In this document: positions 41,102 to 51,067 of the stretch, piece by piece
How the letters are laid out: the number at the start of each line of letters is the position of its first letter
Position numbering within the stretch: the first letter of the stretch is position 1
Source of the DNA: Streptomyces europaeiscabiei
GTDB taxonomy: Bacteria; Actinomycetota; Actinomycetes; Streptomycetales; Streptomycetaceae
Assembly (NCBI RefSeq): GCF_036346855.1
Contig: NZ_CP107841.1
Span: 4,840,001 to 4,904,000 of the forward strand
Direction: 5' to 3'
Length of the DNA: 64,000 nt
Notes under the pieces: model-generated
What the model was told of the DNA's origin: nothing
The model's input: the letters and a program-made list of their open reading frames with translations, nothing else
Database searches by the model: none
Position numbers and translations under genes: made by a program

Positions 41102-42046
41102 ATGACCAGCGACGACACCGCCCGGCCCGGCTCAGCGGCAAGCGCAGCCGCCGCCCGCAGTATCGAGACCCGCCTGGACCTGACCGCCACCCAGAAGGAC
41201 GCCGTACTGGCCCTGCTGGAAGAGGCCGCCCAGGTGGACGGCCAGCAGGCGGTGTCCGAGCAGGGCCGCCTCCAGCTCCGCGGCGGCCCGCGGGACGGCG
41301 TACGGCACCTCCTCCTCAGCGTCGGGGACGACCTGGTCGGTTACGCCCAGCTGGAGGACAACGACCCCGTCGAGGCCCCCGCCGCCGAGCTGGTCGTCCA
41401 CCCCTCCCATCGGGGCCACGGCCACGGCCGGGCCCTCGGCTCCGCCCTGCTCGCCGAGTCCGGCAAGCGCCTGCGCGTCTGGGCGCACGGCGGCCACTCC
41501 GCCGCCCGCCACCTCGCCCAGGTCCTCGGCCTCACCCTCTTCCGCGAACTGCGCCAGATGCGCCGCTCCCTGGCCGATTTCGACCCGCCCGAGCCGGTAC
41601 TGCCCGGCGGCGTCACCGTCCGCGCCTTCCGCCCCGGCGAGGACGACACGGCCTGGCTCACCGCGAACGCGGAGGCCTTCGCCCACCACCCCGAACAGGG
41701 CTCTCTCACCCAGCGCGACCTCGACGACCGCAAGGCCGAACCCTGGTTCGACCCGGCGGGCTTCTTCCTGGCCTTCAAGGGTGACGAGCTGGTCGGTTTC
41801 CACTGGACGAAGGCGCACACCGACGAACAGCTCGGCGAGGTCTACGTCGTCGGTGTCCGCCCCGGCGCCCAGGGCGGCGGCCTCGGCAAGGCCCTCACCA
41901 CGATCGGCCTGCGCCACCTGGCCGCCCAGGGCCTGCCCACCGCGATGCTCTACGTCGACGCCGACAACAAGGCGGCGGTGACCGTGTACGAACGCCTCGG
42001 ATTCGTGACGTACGAGACGGACCTGATGTACCGCAGCGAAACCTGA
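41102..42046 (+). CDS. mshD: Mycothiol synthase (acetyltransferase)
   Basis: 314 aa with two GNAT domains. The first has ELVVHPSHRGHGHGRALGSA; the second has VYVVGVRPGAQGGGLGKAL and AMLYVDADNKAAVTVYERLG. MshD acetylates Cys-GlcN-Ins with acetyl-CoA to give mycothiol, the low-molecular-weight thiol of actinobacteria. Start ATG 41102 is divergent from the nucleotidase (287-bp gap). Confidence 0.92.
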   Translation: MTSDDTARPGSAASAAAARSIETRLDLTATQKDAVLALLEEAAQVDGQQAVSEQGRLQLRGGPRDGVRHLLLSVGDDLVGYAQLEDNDPVEAPAAELVVHPSHRGHGHGRALGSALLAESGKRLRVWAHGGHSAARHLAQVLGLTLFRELRQMRRSLADFDPPEPVLPGGVTVRAFRPGEDDTAWLTANAEAFAHHPEQGSLTQRDLDDRKAEPWFDPAGFFLAFKGDELVGFHWTKAHTDEQLGEVYVVGVRPGAQGGGLGKALTTIGLRHLAAQGLPTAMLYVDADNKAAVTVYERLGFVTYETDLMYRSET

Positions 42047-42106
42047 CGTACCCGGAGTTTTCCACAGGCTGGGGGCGGTGTTGTTGACATCGCCCCCTCT
42101 CTTGCA

Positions 42107-42140
42107 CCACCCTTTCACTACTCAATTAGTGAAAGGGTGG
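42107..42140. promoter_or_regulatory. Perfect 14-bp-arm palindrome over the YtrA-type gene start
   Basis: CCACCCTTTCACTA-CTCAAT-TAGTGAAAGGGTGG: arms at 42107-42120 and 42127-42140 are perfect complements. TTGACA lies 17 bp before it (42084-42089), so a bound repressor would cover the -10 region and leader. Long palindromes of this sort are typical operators of YtrA-subfamily GntR repressors. Confidence 0.85.
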
Positions 42141-42148
42141 TTGTCCGA

Positions 42149-42571
42149 GTGGTCGAGTACCGCATCGACCGGCGCAGCGGTGTCGCCACCTATGTGCAGA
42201 TCGTCCACCAGACCAAACAGGCCCTGCGGCTGGGCCTGTTGGAACCGGGCGACAAGCTCCCCACGGCCCGCGAGGTCGTGGAGGCCACCGCGATCAACCC
42301 GAACACGGTGCTGAAGGCCTACCGCGAGCTGGAGCGCGAAGGCCTGGTCGAGGCCCGCCGCGGCCTCGGCACGTTCGTGCGGAAGTCCCTGGGCGCCACG
42401 CCCGTCGACTCCCCGCTGCGGGCCGAGCTGGACACCTGGGCCGTACGGGCCCGGGAGACCGGGCTCGAACGGGACGACGTAGCGGCGCTCTTCACGTCCG
42501 TACTGGACGAACACTTCACCAAAGACCAGCAAGACCGGCGAGACCAGAAGGATCAGGGGGACGAGGCATGA
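42149..42571 (+). CDS. YtrA-subfamily GntR regulator of an ABC transporter
   Basis: 140 aa from GTG at 42149, with GGGTGG eight bases before; GTG at 42137 inside the palindrome is possible. The winged helix LLEPGDKLPTAREVVEATAI and NPNTVLKAYRELEREGLVEA is followed by the short (~45 aa) tail of YtrA regulators. These control ABC-2 exporters, often responding to cell-wall or peptide antibiotics. The stop overlaps the ATPase start by four bases. Confidence 0.88.
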   Translation: MVEYRIDRRSGVATYVQIVHQTKQALRLGLLEPGDKLPTAREVVEATAINPNTVLKAYRELEREGLVEARRGLGTFVRKSLGATPVDSPLRAELDTWAVRARETGLERDDVAALFTSVLDEHFTKDQQDRRDQKDQGDEA

Positions 42572-43497
42572 CGGGGACCGCGATGGAGGCGGCCGCGCTC
42601 GGCAAGAAGTTCGGGTGGCGGCAGGGGGGCTGGGCGCTGCGCGACTGCACGCTGCGGCTCCCGATGGGGCGGGTGTGCGCGGTCGTCGGACCGAACGGCG
42701 CGGGCAAGTCGACACTCCTGGCCCACGCGGCCGGGCTGCTCGGCCCCACCGAGGGCGCGATCAGTGTGCTGGGTACGACCCCGGCGGCGGCCCGCGAGCG
42801 CATCGCCTACGTCGCCCAGGACAAGCCCCTCTACCCGCAGCTGACCGTCGCCCAGACACTGCGGCTGGGCCACGAACTCAACCCCGGGCGCTGGGACGCG
42901 ACCGTCGCCGAGCGGGTGGTGGACGCGGGCGGGCTGAACCACGACGCCAAGATCCGCTCCCTCTCCGGCGGTCAGCGCACCCGGGTCGCGCTCGCCCTCG
43001 CCCTCGGCAAGCGGCCCGAACTGCTGCTCCTGGACGAGCCGATGGCCGACCTCGACCCGCTGGCCCGGCACGAGCTGATGGGCACCCTGCTCGCGGACGC
43101 CGCCGAGCACGGCACCACGGTTGTCATGTCCTCGCACGTAGTGGCCGAACTGGAAGGCTCCTGCGACCACTTGTTCCTGCTGGGCGCCGGGCGCGTACGG
43201 CTCGCGGGCCCGCTGGACGAGATCCTCGCCGCACACACCCTGGTCACCGGCCCGGTCGGCGATCTCGCCCCGCACACGGTCGTCGAGTCCCGCACGACGG
43301 GGCGTCAGCTCAGCGCGCTCATCCGCCCGCAAGGCCCCGTCGGCCCCGGCTGGCAGACCGCCGAACCGACCCTGGAGGAGCTGGTCCTCGCCCACCTGAG
43401 GGCACCTCAGGCCCCGGCCCTCACCATCGACGACGAGGGTGACGACGCCCACGCCGGCGAGACCGGCGGGGCCGAGACGCGGAGGGCTGCCGTATGA
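42568..43497 (+). CDS. ABC transporter ATP-binding protein
   Basis: 309 aa. Walker A GPNGAGKST, Q-loop VAQDKPLYPQ, signature LSGGQRTRVALALAL, Walker B LLLLDEPMADLDP and switch His in VVMSSHVV are all present. It is of the ABC-2/CcmA type and works with the following permeases. The C-terminal ~70 aa are extra and Ala/Gly-rich at the end. It overlaps the genes on both sides by four bases. Confidence 0.93.
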   Translation: MTGTAMEAAALGKKFGWRQGGWALRDCTLRLPMGRVCAVVGPNGAGKSTLLAHAAGLLGPTEGAISVLGTTPAAARERIAYVAQDKPLYPQLTVAQTLRLGHELNPGRWDATVAERVVDAGGLNHDAKIRSLSGGQRTRVALALALGKRPELLLLDEPMADLDPLARHELMGTLLADAAEHGTTVVMSSHVVAELEGSCDHLFLLGAGRVRLAGPLDEILAAHTLVTGPVGDLAPHTVVESRTTGRQLSALIRPQGPVGPGWQTAEPTLEELVLAHLRAPQAPALTIDDEGDDAHAGETGGAETRRAAV

Positions 43498-44513
43498 GCA
43501 CCACGACCACCGAGACCGTCTGGTCCGCCCGCTCCGAGGACCCCGCCCCGGCCCCCGCCCCGGCGATGATCCCGACCCGGGGTCTGATCCGGGCGACGCT
43601 GCGCGTGCACCAGTCGGCGCTGTGGTTCTGGGGGCTGCTGGTGGTGCTGGCCGCCGGCGGGCTGCTGTGGGCCGCCGGACCGGGGGTGGACGCGGCCTGG
43701 GCGGAGTACGTGAAGAGCGGCTGCAAGGAAGTCGACTACTGCGAAGTGGGCCCCGCGTACAGCCGGTTCGACCTGACCGTCGGCCTCGCCTCCACCGCCC
43801 TCGCCGTCGCTCCGATCCTGATCGGCGCCTGGGCGGGCGGTGCCCTGATCGCCCGCGAGCTGGAGAGCGGCACGGCCAGGCTGGCCTGGACCCAGTCCGT
43901 CAGCCCGGCCCGGTGGCTCGCCGCCAAGCTCGCGGTCCCGGCCGCCCTGATCGCCTCGGGGACGACCCTGCTGACCCTGCTGCACCGCCTGGTGTGGTGG
44001 TCGGACGAGGAGCTGCGGCACACGCTCGGCACCCGGGACTGGTTCACACCCACGACCTTCGCGGCCAACGGCACCGCCGCCACGGCCTACGCCCTGCTCG
44101 GGCTGGCCGTCGGCGCCGTCGCGGGCCTGCTGCTGCGCCGCTCCCTGCCCGGGCTCGCCGTCGGCCTGCTGGGCACGGGCGTCCTGATGGCCACGCTCGA
44201 ATCGAACCGCCACCGACTGTGGCCGGTCGAGACCCTCGTCTCCAAGACCGCGGAGCCGGCCTGGAGGGGCTGGACGGGCGAGATGGTCGACCGCGGCTTC
44301 ATCACCAGCACGGGCGAACGCGTCTCGGACGTGGCGTGCACGGACGACGCCTGCGGTCGGACCGACGCCGTCGCCTTCTACACCGACTTCCACCCCTCCT
44401 CCCACTTCTGGCCCCTCCACCTCGTCGAGACCGGCATCGTCCTCACCGTCACCGCCCTGCTGGTCCTGGCCGCCTTCCGCCTGCTGCGCCACCGCACGGG
44501 AGGTGCCGTATGA
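43494..44513 (+). CDS. ABC transporter permease-like protein 1
   Basis: 339 aa with about six TM helices. Segments shared with the next two proteins include AGGLLWAAGPGVDAAW, ARELESGTARLAWTQSVSPA then RWLAAKLAVPAAL, and HPSSHFWPLHLVETGIVLTV near the end. The TM1-TM2 loop has two Cys (SGCKEVDYCEVG). All three permeases have Cys pairs in this loop, so an outside disulfide is likely. Confidence 0.85.
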   Translation: MSTTTTETVWSARSEDPAPAPAPAMIPTRGLIRATLRVHQSALWFWGLLVVLAAGGLLWAAGPGVDAAWAEYVKSGCKEVDYCEVGPAYSRFDLTVGLASTALAVAPILIGAWAGGALIARELESGTARLAWTQSVSPARWLAAKLAVPAALIASGTTLLTLLHRLVWWSDEELRHTLGTRDWFTPTTFAANGTAATAYALLGLAVGAVAGLLLRRSLPGLAVGLLGTGVLMATLESNRHRLWPVETLVSKTAEPAWRGWTGEMVDRGFITSTGERVSDVACTDDACGRTDAVAFYTDFHPSSHFWPLHLVETGIVLTVTALLVLAAFRLLRHRTGGAV

Positions 44514-45565
44514 CCACCACGACCGCCCCTGCGCCCGCCGAGGCCCCCGCGCCCGCCGAGGCCCCCGCCCCCCGTGGCGGGCTCCGCCTCCGCGGCCTGA
44601 CCTGGGCGACGCTGCGCCTGCACACCTGGGCGGCGGTGTGCTGGGCGGTGCTGGTCCTCGTCGCCGCCGGAGCACTGCTCTGGGCGGCGGGGCCGGGCGT
44701 GGACGCCGCCTGGGCCGGCTATCACACGGAAAGCTGCCAGGGCCACGGGCTGATGAGCGAGGGCTGCAACCACGGGGCCCCCGCGCTGGAGCGGTACGAG
44801 ACGGCCGTCACCGTCGGTTCGTCGCTCATCAGCTTCGCGCCCCTGCTCGTCGCCCTCTGGGCCGGAGCCGCGCTGATCGGCCGCGAACTGGAGAACGGCA
44901 CGGCCCAACTGGCCTGGACCCAGTCCGTCACCCCGGCCCGCTGGCTCGCCGCCAAGCTCGCCGTCCCGGCCGCCCTGCTCACCGCCGGCACCCTCTTTCT
45001 CGTCCTTCTGCACCGAACGATGTGGTCGGCGCACATCACGCAGGGCAGCGGGCCGTGGTACTGGCAGGAGTACTACGACGAGTTCTTCGTGGGCAACGGC
45101 CCCCTCGCCGTCGGCCGCGTCCTCCTCGGCCTCGCCGTCGGCGTCCTGATCGGGCTGCTCACCCGACGCTCCCTGCCCGCAATGGGTTTCGGATTCTTCG
45201 CCATGACCGGTCTGCTGTACACGCTCGAAGAGCTGCGCCCGTACCTCTGGTCGCCCGTGACCGCGACGACGACGGCGGAACACGGTCCCCCCGATGCCAT
45301 GGGCATGACCCTCAGCCGCGGCGCCCTCACCTCCAGCGGCACCCGCATCCCGAACCCCTGCCTGACCGACGCGGGCTGTGACAGCGTCCCCGACCTGGCC
45401 GGCTACTACAGCGACTACCACCCCGCCTCCCACTTCTGGCCCCTCCACCTCGTCGAGACGGGCATCGTCGTCGCCGTCACCGCCCTGCTGGTCGCGGCCT
45501 CCTTCCAGCTGCTGCGCCGCCGTACCGGAAGCGTCACGTCACCGCGCGAAGGAGGCACGACATGA
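44510..45565 (+). CDS. ABC transporter permease-like protein 2
   Basis: 351 aa from ATG at 44510. The N-terminus repeats APAEAPAPAEAPAP. Six TM helices and the shared RELENGTAQLAWTQSVTPA, RWLAAKLAVPAAL and HPASHFWPLHLVETGIVVAV segments show that it is a paralogue of permease 1. External Cys residues are present (ESCQGHGLMSEGCNHG). Four-base overlaps on both sides. Confidence 0.85.
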   Translation: MTTTTAPAPAEAPAPAEAPAPRGGLRLRGLTWATLRLHTWAAVCWAVLVLVAAGALLWAAGPGVDAAWAGYHTESCQGHGLMSEGCNHGAPALERYETAVTVGSSLISFAPLLVALWAGAALIGRELENGTAQLAWTQSVTPARWLAAKLAVPAALLTAGTLFLVLLHRTMWSAHITQGSGPWYWQEYYDEFFVGNGPLAVGRVLLGLAVGVLIGLLTRRSLPAMGFGFFAMTGLLYTLEELRPYLWSPVTATTTAEHGPPDAMGMTLSRGALTSSGTRIPNPCLTDAGCDSVPDLAGYYSDYHPASHFWPLHLVETGIVVAVTALLVAASFQLLRRRTGSVTSPREGGTT

Positions 45566-46527
45566 CCGCCACGACCGTTCCCGCACCCCCGGGCACCCGC
45601 CGCGGTCTCGTCCGCACCGTGCTGCGCGTGCACCGCTCGGCGCTGCTGGTGTGGACCGCGTACGTGCTGGCCATGGCCGGGTGGATGCTCTGGCTGCGGT
45701 TCGTCACCCTGGACGACGTCCGGCGGGAGAGCGCCTCGTGCGCGGGGCGCGGCGGATGCGTCGACATCGAGTCGGCGATGTCGTACAGCACGAGCATGAG
45801 CACGATCGGCACGCTCGTCTCGTACCTCTGCTACGGCGTGGCCGCCTGGGCCGGGGCTTCACTGACCGGCCGTGAGCTGGAGCGGGGCACGGCCCAGCTG
45901 GTCTGGACCCAGTCCGTCACTCCGGTGCGGTGGCTCACCGTCAAGTTTGCGGTGCCCGCTGCCGCGCTGACCGCCGGCACCACCGTCCTGGTGCTGTTCT
46001 ACCGCTGGGCCTGGCCCTCGGACCGGGACCTGCGCGGCGACGAGTGGTACTACACCGACCCCTTCGTGAATCGGGGCCCCGCGGTCCTGGCGTACGCCCT
46101 GTGCGCACTGGCCGTCGGCGCCCTGGCGGGCCTCGCCCTCAGACGTGCGCTGCCCGCCCTCACCGTGGCTCTCGGCTTCATGGTCGCGTTCCGCGCATGG
46201 CTCGACGTGCGGTACGACGAGCTGTGGCCGTCCACGACGCTCACCGGCACCGCCGCCAGTCGGCTGCCGATGACGGCGGACCAGCTGGAGGTGGGCGCGA
46301 TCACCCGCTCCGGCACTCGCGTGAACGACCTGACCTGCTTCGACGTCGATTCCGACCTCGACTACACCCGGTGCATGAGCGGGAAGAGCTTCACCGACCT
46401 GTACGCCGAGGTGCACCCGGCGTCCCACTTCTGGCCGCTGCACCTCATGACGACCGGCGTCGTCCTCGCCGTCGCCGTCCTCGCCACCGCCGCCGCCTTC
46501 TGGCTGCTGCGCCGCCGCGCACGCTGA
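45562..46527 (+). CDS. ABC transporter permease-like protein 3
   Basis: 321 aa. It has the same six-TM layout and shared segments (RELERGTAQLVWTQSVTPV, HPASHFWPLHLMTTGVVLAV), but is more diverged. External Cys residues are in SCAGRGGCVD. One ATPase with three related permeases is unusual, since two would make a transporter. Last gene of the operon, followed by a terminator. Confidence 0.85.
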   Translation: MTATTVPAPPGTRRGLVRTVLRVHRSALLVWTAYVLAMAGWMLWLRFVTLDDVRRESASCAGRGGCVDIESAMSYSTSMSTIGTLVSYLCYGVAAWAGASLTGRELERGTAQLVWTQSVTPVRWLTVKFAVPAAALTAGTTVLVLFYRWAWPSDRDLRGDEWYYTDPFVNRGPAVLAYALCALAVGALAGLALRRALPALTVALGFMVAFRAWLDVRYDELWPSTTLTGTAASRLPMTADQLEVGAITRSGTRVNDLTCFDVDSDLDYTRCMSGKSFTDLYAEVHPASHFWPLHLMTTGVVLAVAVLATAAAFWLLRRRAR

Positions 46528-46546
46528 CGGCCGGCCCATCGACCCG

Positions 46547-46577
46547 GCACGCCCCTCCTACGGGGGGAGGGGCGTGC
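46547..46577 (+). terminator. Hairpin terminator after the ABC operon
   Basis: Perfect arms GCACGCCCCTCC (46547-46558) and GGAGGGGCGTGC (46566-46577), 7-nt loop, 20 bp after the permease 3 stop. The rest of the gap to ppk (46578-46995) holds no certain gene. GGTGAAC at 46593 and CTGAAC at 46612 might be remnants of PHO-type repeats, but the spacing is not right. Confidence 0.8.
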
Positions 46578-46995
46578 CGAAGGCGTACGGCAGGTGAACA
46601 GCGCGCGACGGCTGAACGGCGTACGCCGGGGCCCGGCGCAGGTCCGCGCGGAACCGGCGGGCCTCCCCGCGCTATCCCGCACGTAAGGTCTCCGTAACCC
46701 TCGATTCAGACGAGCTTGCGACGCTTCCGCAATGAACCCCGTCGTGCCCGAGCCCTCGCCTCCCCCACGCAACGGCCCAAGCAACGGCCCAAGCAACGGG
46801 AAGAGCACGGGGAGCGGACCCCGTGCGGCCGTTTTTGTCGCCCCGGACCACGCCGCCGATGTCGTCGACGTCGTCGCGCGCATCGACGCGGACATCGCCG
46901 AGAACGACGCCGCGAACGCCTCCGCGCCCGTCCTCACACTCCCACCGGCCCTGTCCGACGCGCCTGTGACGCTCGCGGCGCGGAAGAATGGTGTC

Positions 46996-49230
46996 ATGAG
47001 CCAGTCCAACGCCCAGGCAGACCAGGTCCAGCACGCACAGCCGACCGTCGGCTCCATAACGGGCCACCGCCCGCACACGGTGTCGGCCGTGGTCTCCGAC
47101 CTGGAACCCGACATCGACGCCGACCTCGACGGGTACGAGGAGGAGGAGCACGAAGGCGGAAGGCTGCCGCAGGGCCGTTTCCTCGACCGGGAACGCAGCT
47201 GGCTCGCCTTCAACGAGCGCGTCCTGGAACTGGCCGAGGACCCGAGCACCCCCCTCCTCGAACGGGCGAACTTCCTGGCGATCTTCGCCAGCAACCTCGA
47301 CGAGTTCTTCATGGTCCGCGTGGCCGGTCTGAAGCGCCGTATCGCCACCGGCGTGGCCACCCGCTCCGCCTCCGGCCTCCAGCCCCGCGAGGTGCTGGAG
47401 ATGATCTGGGCCCGCTCCCGCGAGCTGATGGCCCGGCACGCCGCCTGCTTCCACGAGGACGTCGCCCCGGCGCTGGCCGAGGAGGGCGTGCACCTGGTCC
47501 GCTGGAGCGAACTGGCGGAGAAGGAGCAGGCCAGACTCTTCACGCTCTTCCGCCACCAGATCTTCCCGGTCCTGACGCCCCTGGCCGTCGACCCCGCGCA
47601 CCCCTTCCCGTACATCTCGGGTCTCTCCCTGAACCTGGCCGTACGCGTGCAGAACCCCGTGACCGGCACCTCGCACTTCGCCCGCGTCAAGGTGCCGCCG
47701 CTGCTGTCCCGCTTCCTGGAGGCCTCCCCGGGCCGGTTCGTCCCCCTGGAGGACGTGATCGGCGCCCATCTGGAGGAGCTGTTCCCGGGCATGGAGGTGC
47801 TGGAGCACCACGCCTTCCGGGTCACCCGCAACGAGGACCTGGAGGTCGAGGAGGACGACGCCGAGAACCTCCTCCAGGCCCTGGAGAAGGAGCTCATGCG
47901 GCGCCGCTTCGGGCCGCCGGTGCGCCTGGAGGTCGAGGAGAACATCAACCAGGAGGTCCTGGACCTGCTGGTGCGCGAGCTGAAGATCAAGGAGTCCGAG
48001 GTCTACCCGCTGACCGGGCCCCTGGACCTCACCGGCCTCTTCCGCATCGCCTCCCTGGACCGGCCCGAGCTGAAGTACCGCAAGTTCGTCGCCGGCGTCC
48101 ACCGCGACCTGGCCGAGGTGGAGTCGGCGTCCGCACCCGACATCTTCGCCGCCCTGCGCAACCGGGACGTGCTGCTGCACCACCCGTACGACTCCTTCTC
48201 GACGTCGGTGCAGGCGTTCCTGGAGCAGGCGGCCGACGACCCGGACGTCCTCGCGATCAAGCAGACCCTGTACCGGACCTCCGGCGACTCCCCCATAGTC
48301 AACGCGCTCATCGACGCGGCCGAGGCAGGCAAGCAGGTCCTCGTCCTGGTCGAGATCAAGGCGCGTTTCGACGAGCACGCGAACATCAAGTGGGCACGCA
48401 AGCTGGAGGAGGCCGGCTGCCACGTCGTCTACGGCCTGGTCGGTCTGAAGACCCACTGCAAGCTGTCCCTGGTGGTCCGTCAGGAGGGCGAGACGCTCCG
48501 CCGCTACAGCCACGTCGGTACGGGCAACTACCACCCGAAGACGGCGAGGCTGTACGAGGACCTGGGCGTGCTGACGTCGGACCCGCAGGTCGGCGCGGAC
48601 CTCTCCGACCTCTTCAACCGGCTCTCCGGCTATTCGCGCCGCGAGACCTACCGCCGCCTCCTCGTCGCGCCCAAGTCCCTGCGCGACGGCCTGATCGCCC
48701 GTGTCAACAAGGAGGTCCAGCACCACCGTGCCGGACGTCCCGCGCACGTCCGTATCAAGGTCAACTCGATCGTGGACGAGGCGCTCATCGACGCCCTGTA
48801 CCGGGCCTCGCAGGCGGGTGTGCCCATCGACGTGTGGGTACGCGGCATATGCGCCATCCGCCCCGGCGTCCCGGGCCTGTCGGAGAACATCCGGGTCCGC
48901 TCGGTCCTCGGCCGCTTCCTCGAACACTCCCGGGTCTTCGGCTTCGGCAACGGCGGCGAGCCGGAGGTGTGGTTCGGCAGCGCCGACATGATGCACCGCA
49001 ACCTCGACCGCCGGATCGAGGCCCTGATCCGGATCACCGACCCGGCCCACCGGGCGGCACTCAACCGCCTGCTGGAGACCGGTATGTCCGACACGACCTC
49101 CTCCTGGCACCTCGGTCCCGACGGCGAGTGGATCCGGCACTCCACCGACGCGGACGGCCAGCCCCTGCGCAACGTCCAGGAGATGCTCATTGACGCCCGG
49201 AGGCGCCGGCGTGGCACAGCAACACCTTGA
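46996..49230 (+). CDS. ppk: Polyphosphate kinase (PPK1)
   Basis: 744 aa from ATG at 46996, chosen because the length and the start MSQSNAQ agree with Streptomyces PPK. A longer in-frame ATG at 46732 would add 88 low-complexity residues and lacks a ribosome site. The N-terminal domain ([20 protein letters not shown]), the active-site region with the phospho-His ([19 protein letters not shown]) and [16 protein letters not shown] are present. PPK1 reversibly makes polyphosphate from ATP. In Streptomyces it is PhoP-regulated and influences antibiotic production. It overlaps the CHAD gene by 20-40 bp. Confidence 0.93.
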   Translation: MSQSNAQADQVQHAQPTVGSITGHRPHTVSAVVSDLEPDIDADLDGYEEEEHEGGRLPQGRFLDRERSWLAFNERVLELAEDPSTPLLERANFLAIFASNLDEFFMVRVAGLKRRIATGVATRSASGLQPREVLEMIWARSRELMARHAACFHEDVAPALAEEGVHLVRWSELAEKEQARLFTLFRHQIFPVLTPLAVDPAHPFPYISGLSLNLAVRVQNPVTGTSHFARVKVPPLLSRFLEASPGRFVPLEDVIGAHLEELFPGMEVLEHHAFRVTRNEDLEVEEDDAENLLQALEKELMRRRFGPPVRLEVEENINQEVLDLLVRELKIKESEVYPLTGPLDLTGLFRIASLDRPELKYRKFVAGVHRDLAEVESASAPDIFAALRNRDVLLHHPYDSFSTSVQAFLEQAADDPDVLAIKQTLYRTSGDSPIVNALIDAAEAGKQVLVLVEIKARFDEHANIKWARKLEEAGCHVVYGLVGLKTHCKLSLVVRQEGETLRRYSHVGTGNYHPKTARLYEDLGVLTSDPQVGADLSDLFNRLSGYSRRETYRRLLVAPKSLRDGLIARVNKEVQHHRAGRPAHVRIKVNSIVDEALIDALYRASQAGVPIDVWVRGICAIRPGVPGLSENIRVRSVLGRFLEHSRVFGFGNGGEPEVWFGSADMMHRNLDRRIEALIRITDPAHRAALNRLLETGMSDTTSSWHLGPDGEWIRHSTDADGQPLRNVQEMLIDARRRRRGTATP

Positions 49231-50458
49231 CCCCACGGACCCCACGGCCGTACCCGCCGATGCCGTCGCCGGCTATCTGCGGGCCCAGGCCACGGAGTTC
49301 CTCCGCGCGCTGCGCACCCACCGCGAGACCGGTGGGGGCGCGGCGTCGGGTGCCGAGGAGTCCACCGACGCGGCCCTGGCCCTGCGCCGCTCGGCCCGCC
49401 GCATCAGCGGCACGCTGCACACCTTCCGCCCCCTCCTGGACACGGACTGGTCGGAATCCCTCCGCCCCGAACTGGCCTGGCTGTCGGGCACACTGGGCCG
49501 CGAACACGCCTACGCGGCCCGTCTGACCCGCCTGGTGACAGCCCTCAACCGCCTCTCGGGAGCGACCCCGTTCCCGACCCAGCCGGCCATGCCCACCCGC
49601 GCCACCGCCGCGGGTGGCCTCGCCACCACCTCGGGCGTCCGCTCCGCCGGTGGCCGTGCCGGCGCCGCCGCCTCGACCACCGGTGGCCGTTCGACCGCCG
49701 CCTCCGCTGTGGGCAGTCGTTCCGCCGGGGCGGAACGGGCGGGCACCGGGGGCACCTCCCAGGCCTTCAAGGCACCGGGGGAGGAACCCGGCACCGCCGG
49801 GCCGGGTCCGCGCCCCGCGGCAGCCCCCGACCGCGGCAGTCTCACAGTCGGCGCGGCAAAGGCCGGCGCCCTCCTGGACCGCCAGCTCACCCTCGCCCGC
49901 ACCCGGGCCCACTCCGCCGCCCTCCAGGCCCTCGGCTCCAGCCGCTTCCACGCCGTCGCCGACAGCGTCGCCGTCCTCGCCAGCGAGGTCCCCCTCACCC
50001 CCATCGCCCCCACCGCGGACCTGCGCCCCCTGGCCGCCGCCGCCCACGACCGCCTCCGCGACGCGGTCATCGGTCTTCCCCTCCACACGGCCGGCCACCC
50101 GTACAACGCCGAGGCCCTCGTCCACGGCCTCTCCCCGGACACCGCGCCCCACCCCCAGGACTCCCCCTGGCACCAGGTACGGCTCCTGCTCCGCCTCCAC
50201 CGTTACGCCCTGGAGGTCCTGTACCCCGAGGCCGTCCCCGTCGACGTACGCCTCCTCGCGGCCGGCGAGGCCCTCAACCGCCATCGCGACGCCTCCGAAG
50301 CGGCTTCCGCGGCGGCCGCCGCCGCCCGCACCCCCCGCATCGCCCCGGCCACGGCCTACGCCCTCGGCGTCCTCCACGCCGACCAGCGCCACGAAGTGGA
50401 GGCATCCCGGTTCGCGTTCCAGCAGTCCTGGCAGAAGGAGGCGGTGAGCACGTCGTGA
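49190..50458 (+). CDS. CHAD-domain protein overlapping ppk
   Basis: Up to 422 aa from TTG at 49190; GTG at 49211 is likely too. CHAD features are [20 protein letters not shown] then RPLLDTDW, and a C-terminal half with [24 protein letters not shown] domains bind polyphosphate through conserved His/Arg, consistent with the gene overlapping ppk. Between the two halves, about residues 130-220 are Ala/Gly/Ser/Thr low-complexity, an unusual interruption. The stop overlaps the start of a Nudix remnant. Confidence 0.85.
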   Translation: MTPGGAGVAQQHLDPTDPTAVPADAVAGYLRAQATEFLRALRTHRETGGGAASGAEESTDAALALRRSARRISGTLHTFRPLLDTDWSESLRPELAWLSGTLGREHAYAARLTRLVTALNRLSGATPFPTQPAMPTRATAAGGLATTSGVRSAGGRAGAAASTTGGRSTAASAVGSRSAGAERAGTGGTSQAFKAPGEEPGTAGPGPRPAAAPDRGSLTVGAAKAGALLDRQLTLARTRAHSAALQALGSSRFHAVADSVAVLASEVPLTPIAPTADLRPLAAAAHDRLRDAVIGLPLHTAGHPYNAEALVHGLSPDTAPHPQDSPWHQVRLLLRLHRYALEVLYPEAVPVDVRLLAAGEALNRHRDASEAASAAAAAARTPRIAPATAYALGVLHADQRHEVEASRFAFQQSWQKEAVSTS

Positions 50459-50592
50459 CCGAGAGCACCGACGCCGCCATCCGGGCGACGGGCCGCGTCC
50501 TGTGGCGCCGCTCGCCCGACGTCGCGGACCTGCGGATCCGTCCGGTCCACCGGCCGCACTGCGACGAGTCGTGTCATCGCTCATCACGGTGA
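50455..50592 (+). pseudogene. Nudix (MutT) relic 1: truncated N-terminus
   Basis: GTG at 50455 overlaps the CHAD stop (GTGA), the expected site of the operon's own MutT gene. The 45 codons give AAIRATGRVLWRRSPDVADL and VHRPHCDES, the normal start of a Streptomyces Nudix protein (as in the intact copy at 50633, VRAAGCALWRRSP). Then comes a stop with no Nudix box. Confidence 0.7.
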
Positions 50593-50632
50593 AAGAACCC
50601 GCAGGCCAGAGGCCCGACGAATCGAGGTAGTG

Positions 50633-51067
50633 ATGGACATCACGCCGTTGGTACGTGCCGCAGGCTGTGCCCTGTGGCGCCGGTCGCCCTCCGGCGGGGG
50701 CATCGAGCTGGCCCTGGTCTACCGACCGAAGTGGTCGGACTGGTCTCTGCCGAAGGGCAAGCTCAAGCGTGGCGAAGAGGCCCGTGACGGCGCCCTTCGC
50801 GAAGTCCTTGAGGAAACCGGCATGGAATGCGCCCTCGGCCCGGAACTGCCGACCGTCCACTACACCGACGCCCAGGGCCGCCCCAAGCAAGTGCGCTACT
50901 GGGCGGCCGAAGCGACGAGCGGCGCGTTCGCCCCGAACCGCGAAGTGTCCCGCCTCCTCTGGCTGTCTCCCGAGGCCGCGGAGCAGCGCCTCACGCACGA
51001 GAGGGACCGAACGATGGTGTCCTCGCTTCTCGAAGCGCTGCACAAGGCAGGGACGGGCCACCAGTAG
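50633..51067 (+). CDS. Nudix (MutT-type) hydrolase
   Basis: 144 aa from ATG at 50633. The Nudix box is complete: GKLKRGEEARDGALREVLEE then TG (G-x5-E-x7-REUxEExG). The N-terminal VRAAGCALWRRSP and C-terminal NREVSRLLWLSPEAAEQRL fit the family. It hydrolyses nucleoside diphosphate derivatives, possibly including diadenosine polyphosphates; a partner of PPK/CHAD is plausible. It sits beside two broken Nudix sequences, so it may have replaced the original gene. Confidence 0.88.
   Translation: MDITPLVRAAGCALWRRSPSGGGIELALVYRPKWSDWSLPKGKLKRGEEARDGALREVLEETGMECALGPELPTVHYTDAQGRPKQVRYWAAEATSGAFAPNREVSRLLWLSPEAAEQRLTHERDRTMVSSLLEALHKAGTGHQ

Noticed and set aside
43439..45565. 708-codon ORF apparently fusing a protein to permease 2
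   Set aside because: The first part is an out-of-frame shadow of permease 1; the real start of permease 2 is ATG 44510 with a four-base overlap.
46593..46617. Possible PHO box upstream of ppk
   Set aside because: GGTGAAC and CTGAAC are 19 bp apart rather than 11 or 22, and the second half is poor.
46732..46995. 88-residue N-terminal extension of PPK
   Set aside because: No ribosome site at ATG 46732 and low-complexity sequence; not in PPK1 proteins I know. Start at 46996 preferred, though not proven.
46362..47990. Long minus-strand ORF opposite ppk
   Set aside because: Ser/Arg-rich shadow of ppk; the minus-strand ORF up to 49245 is likewise rejected.
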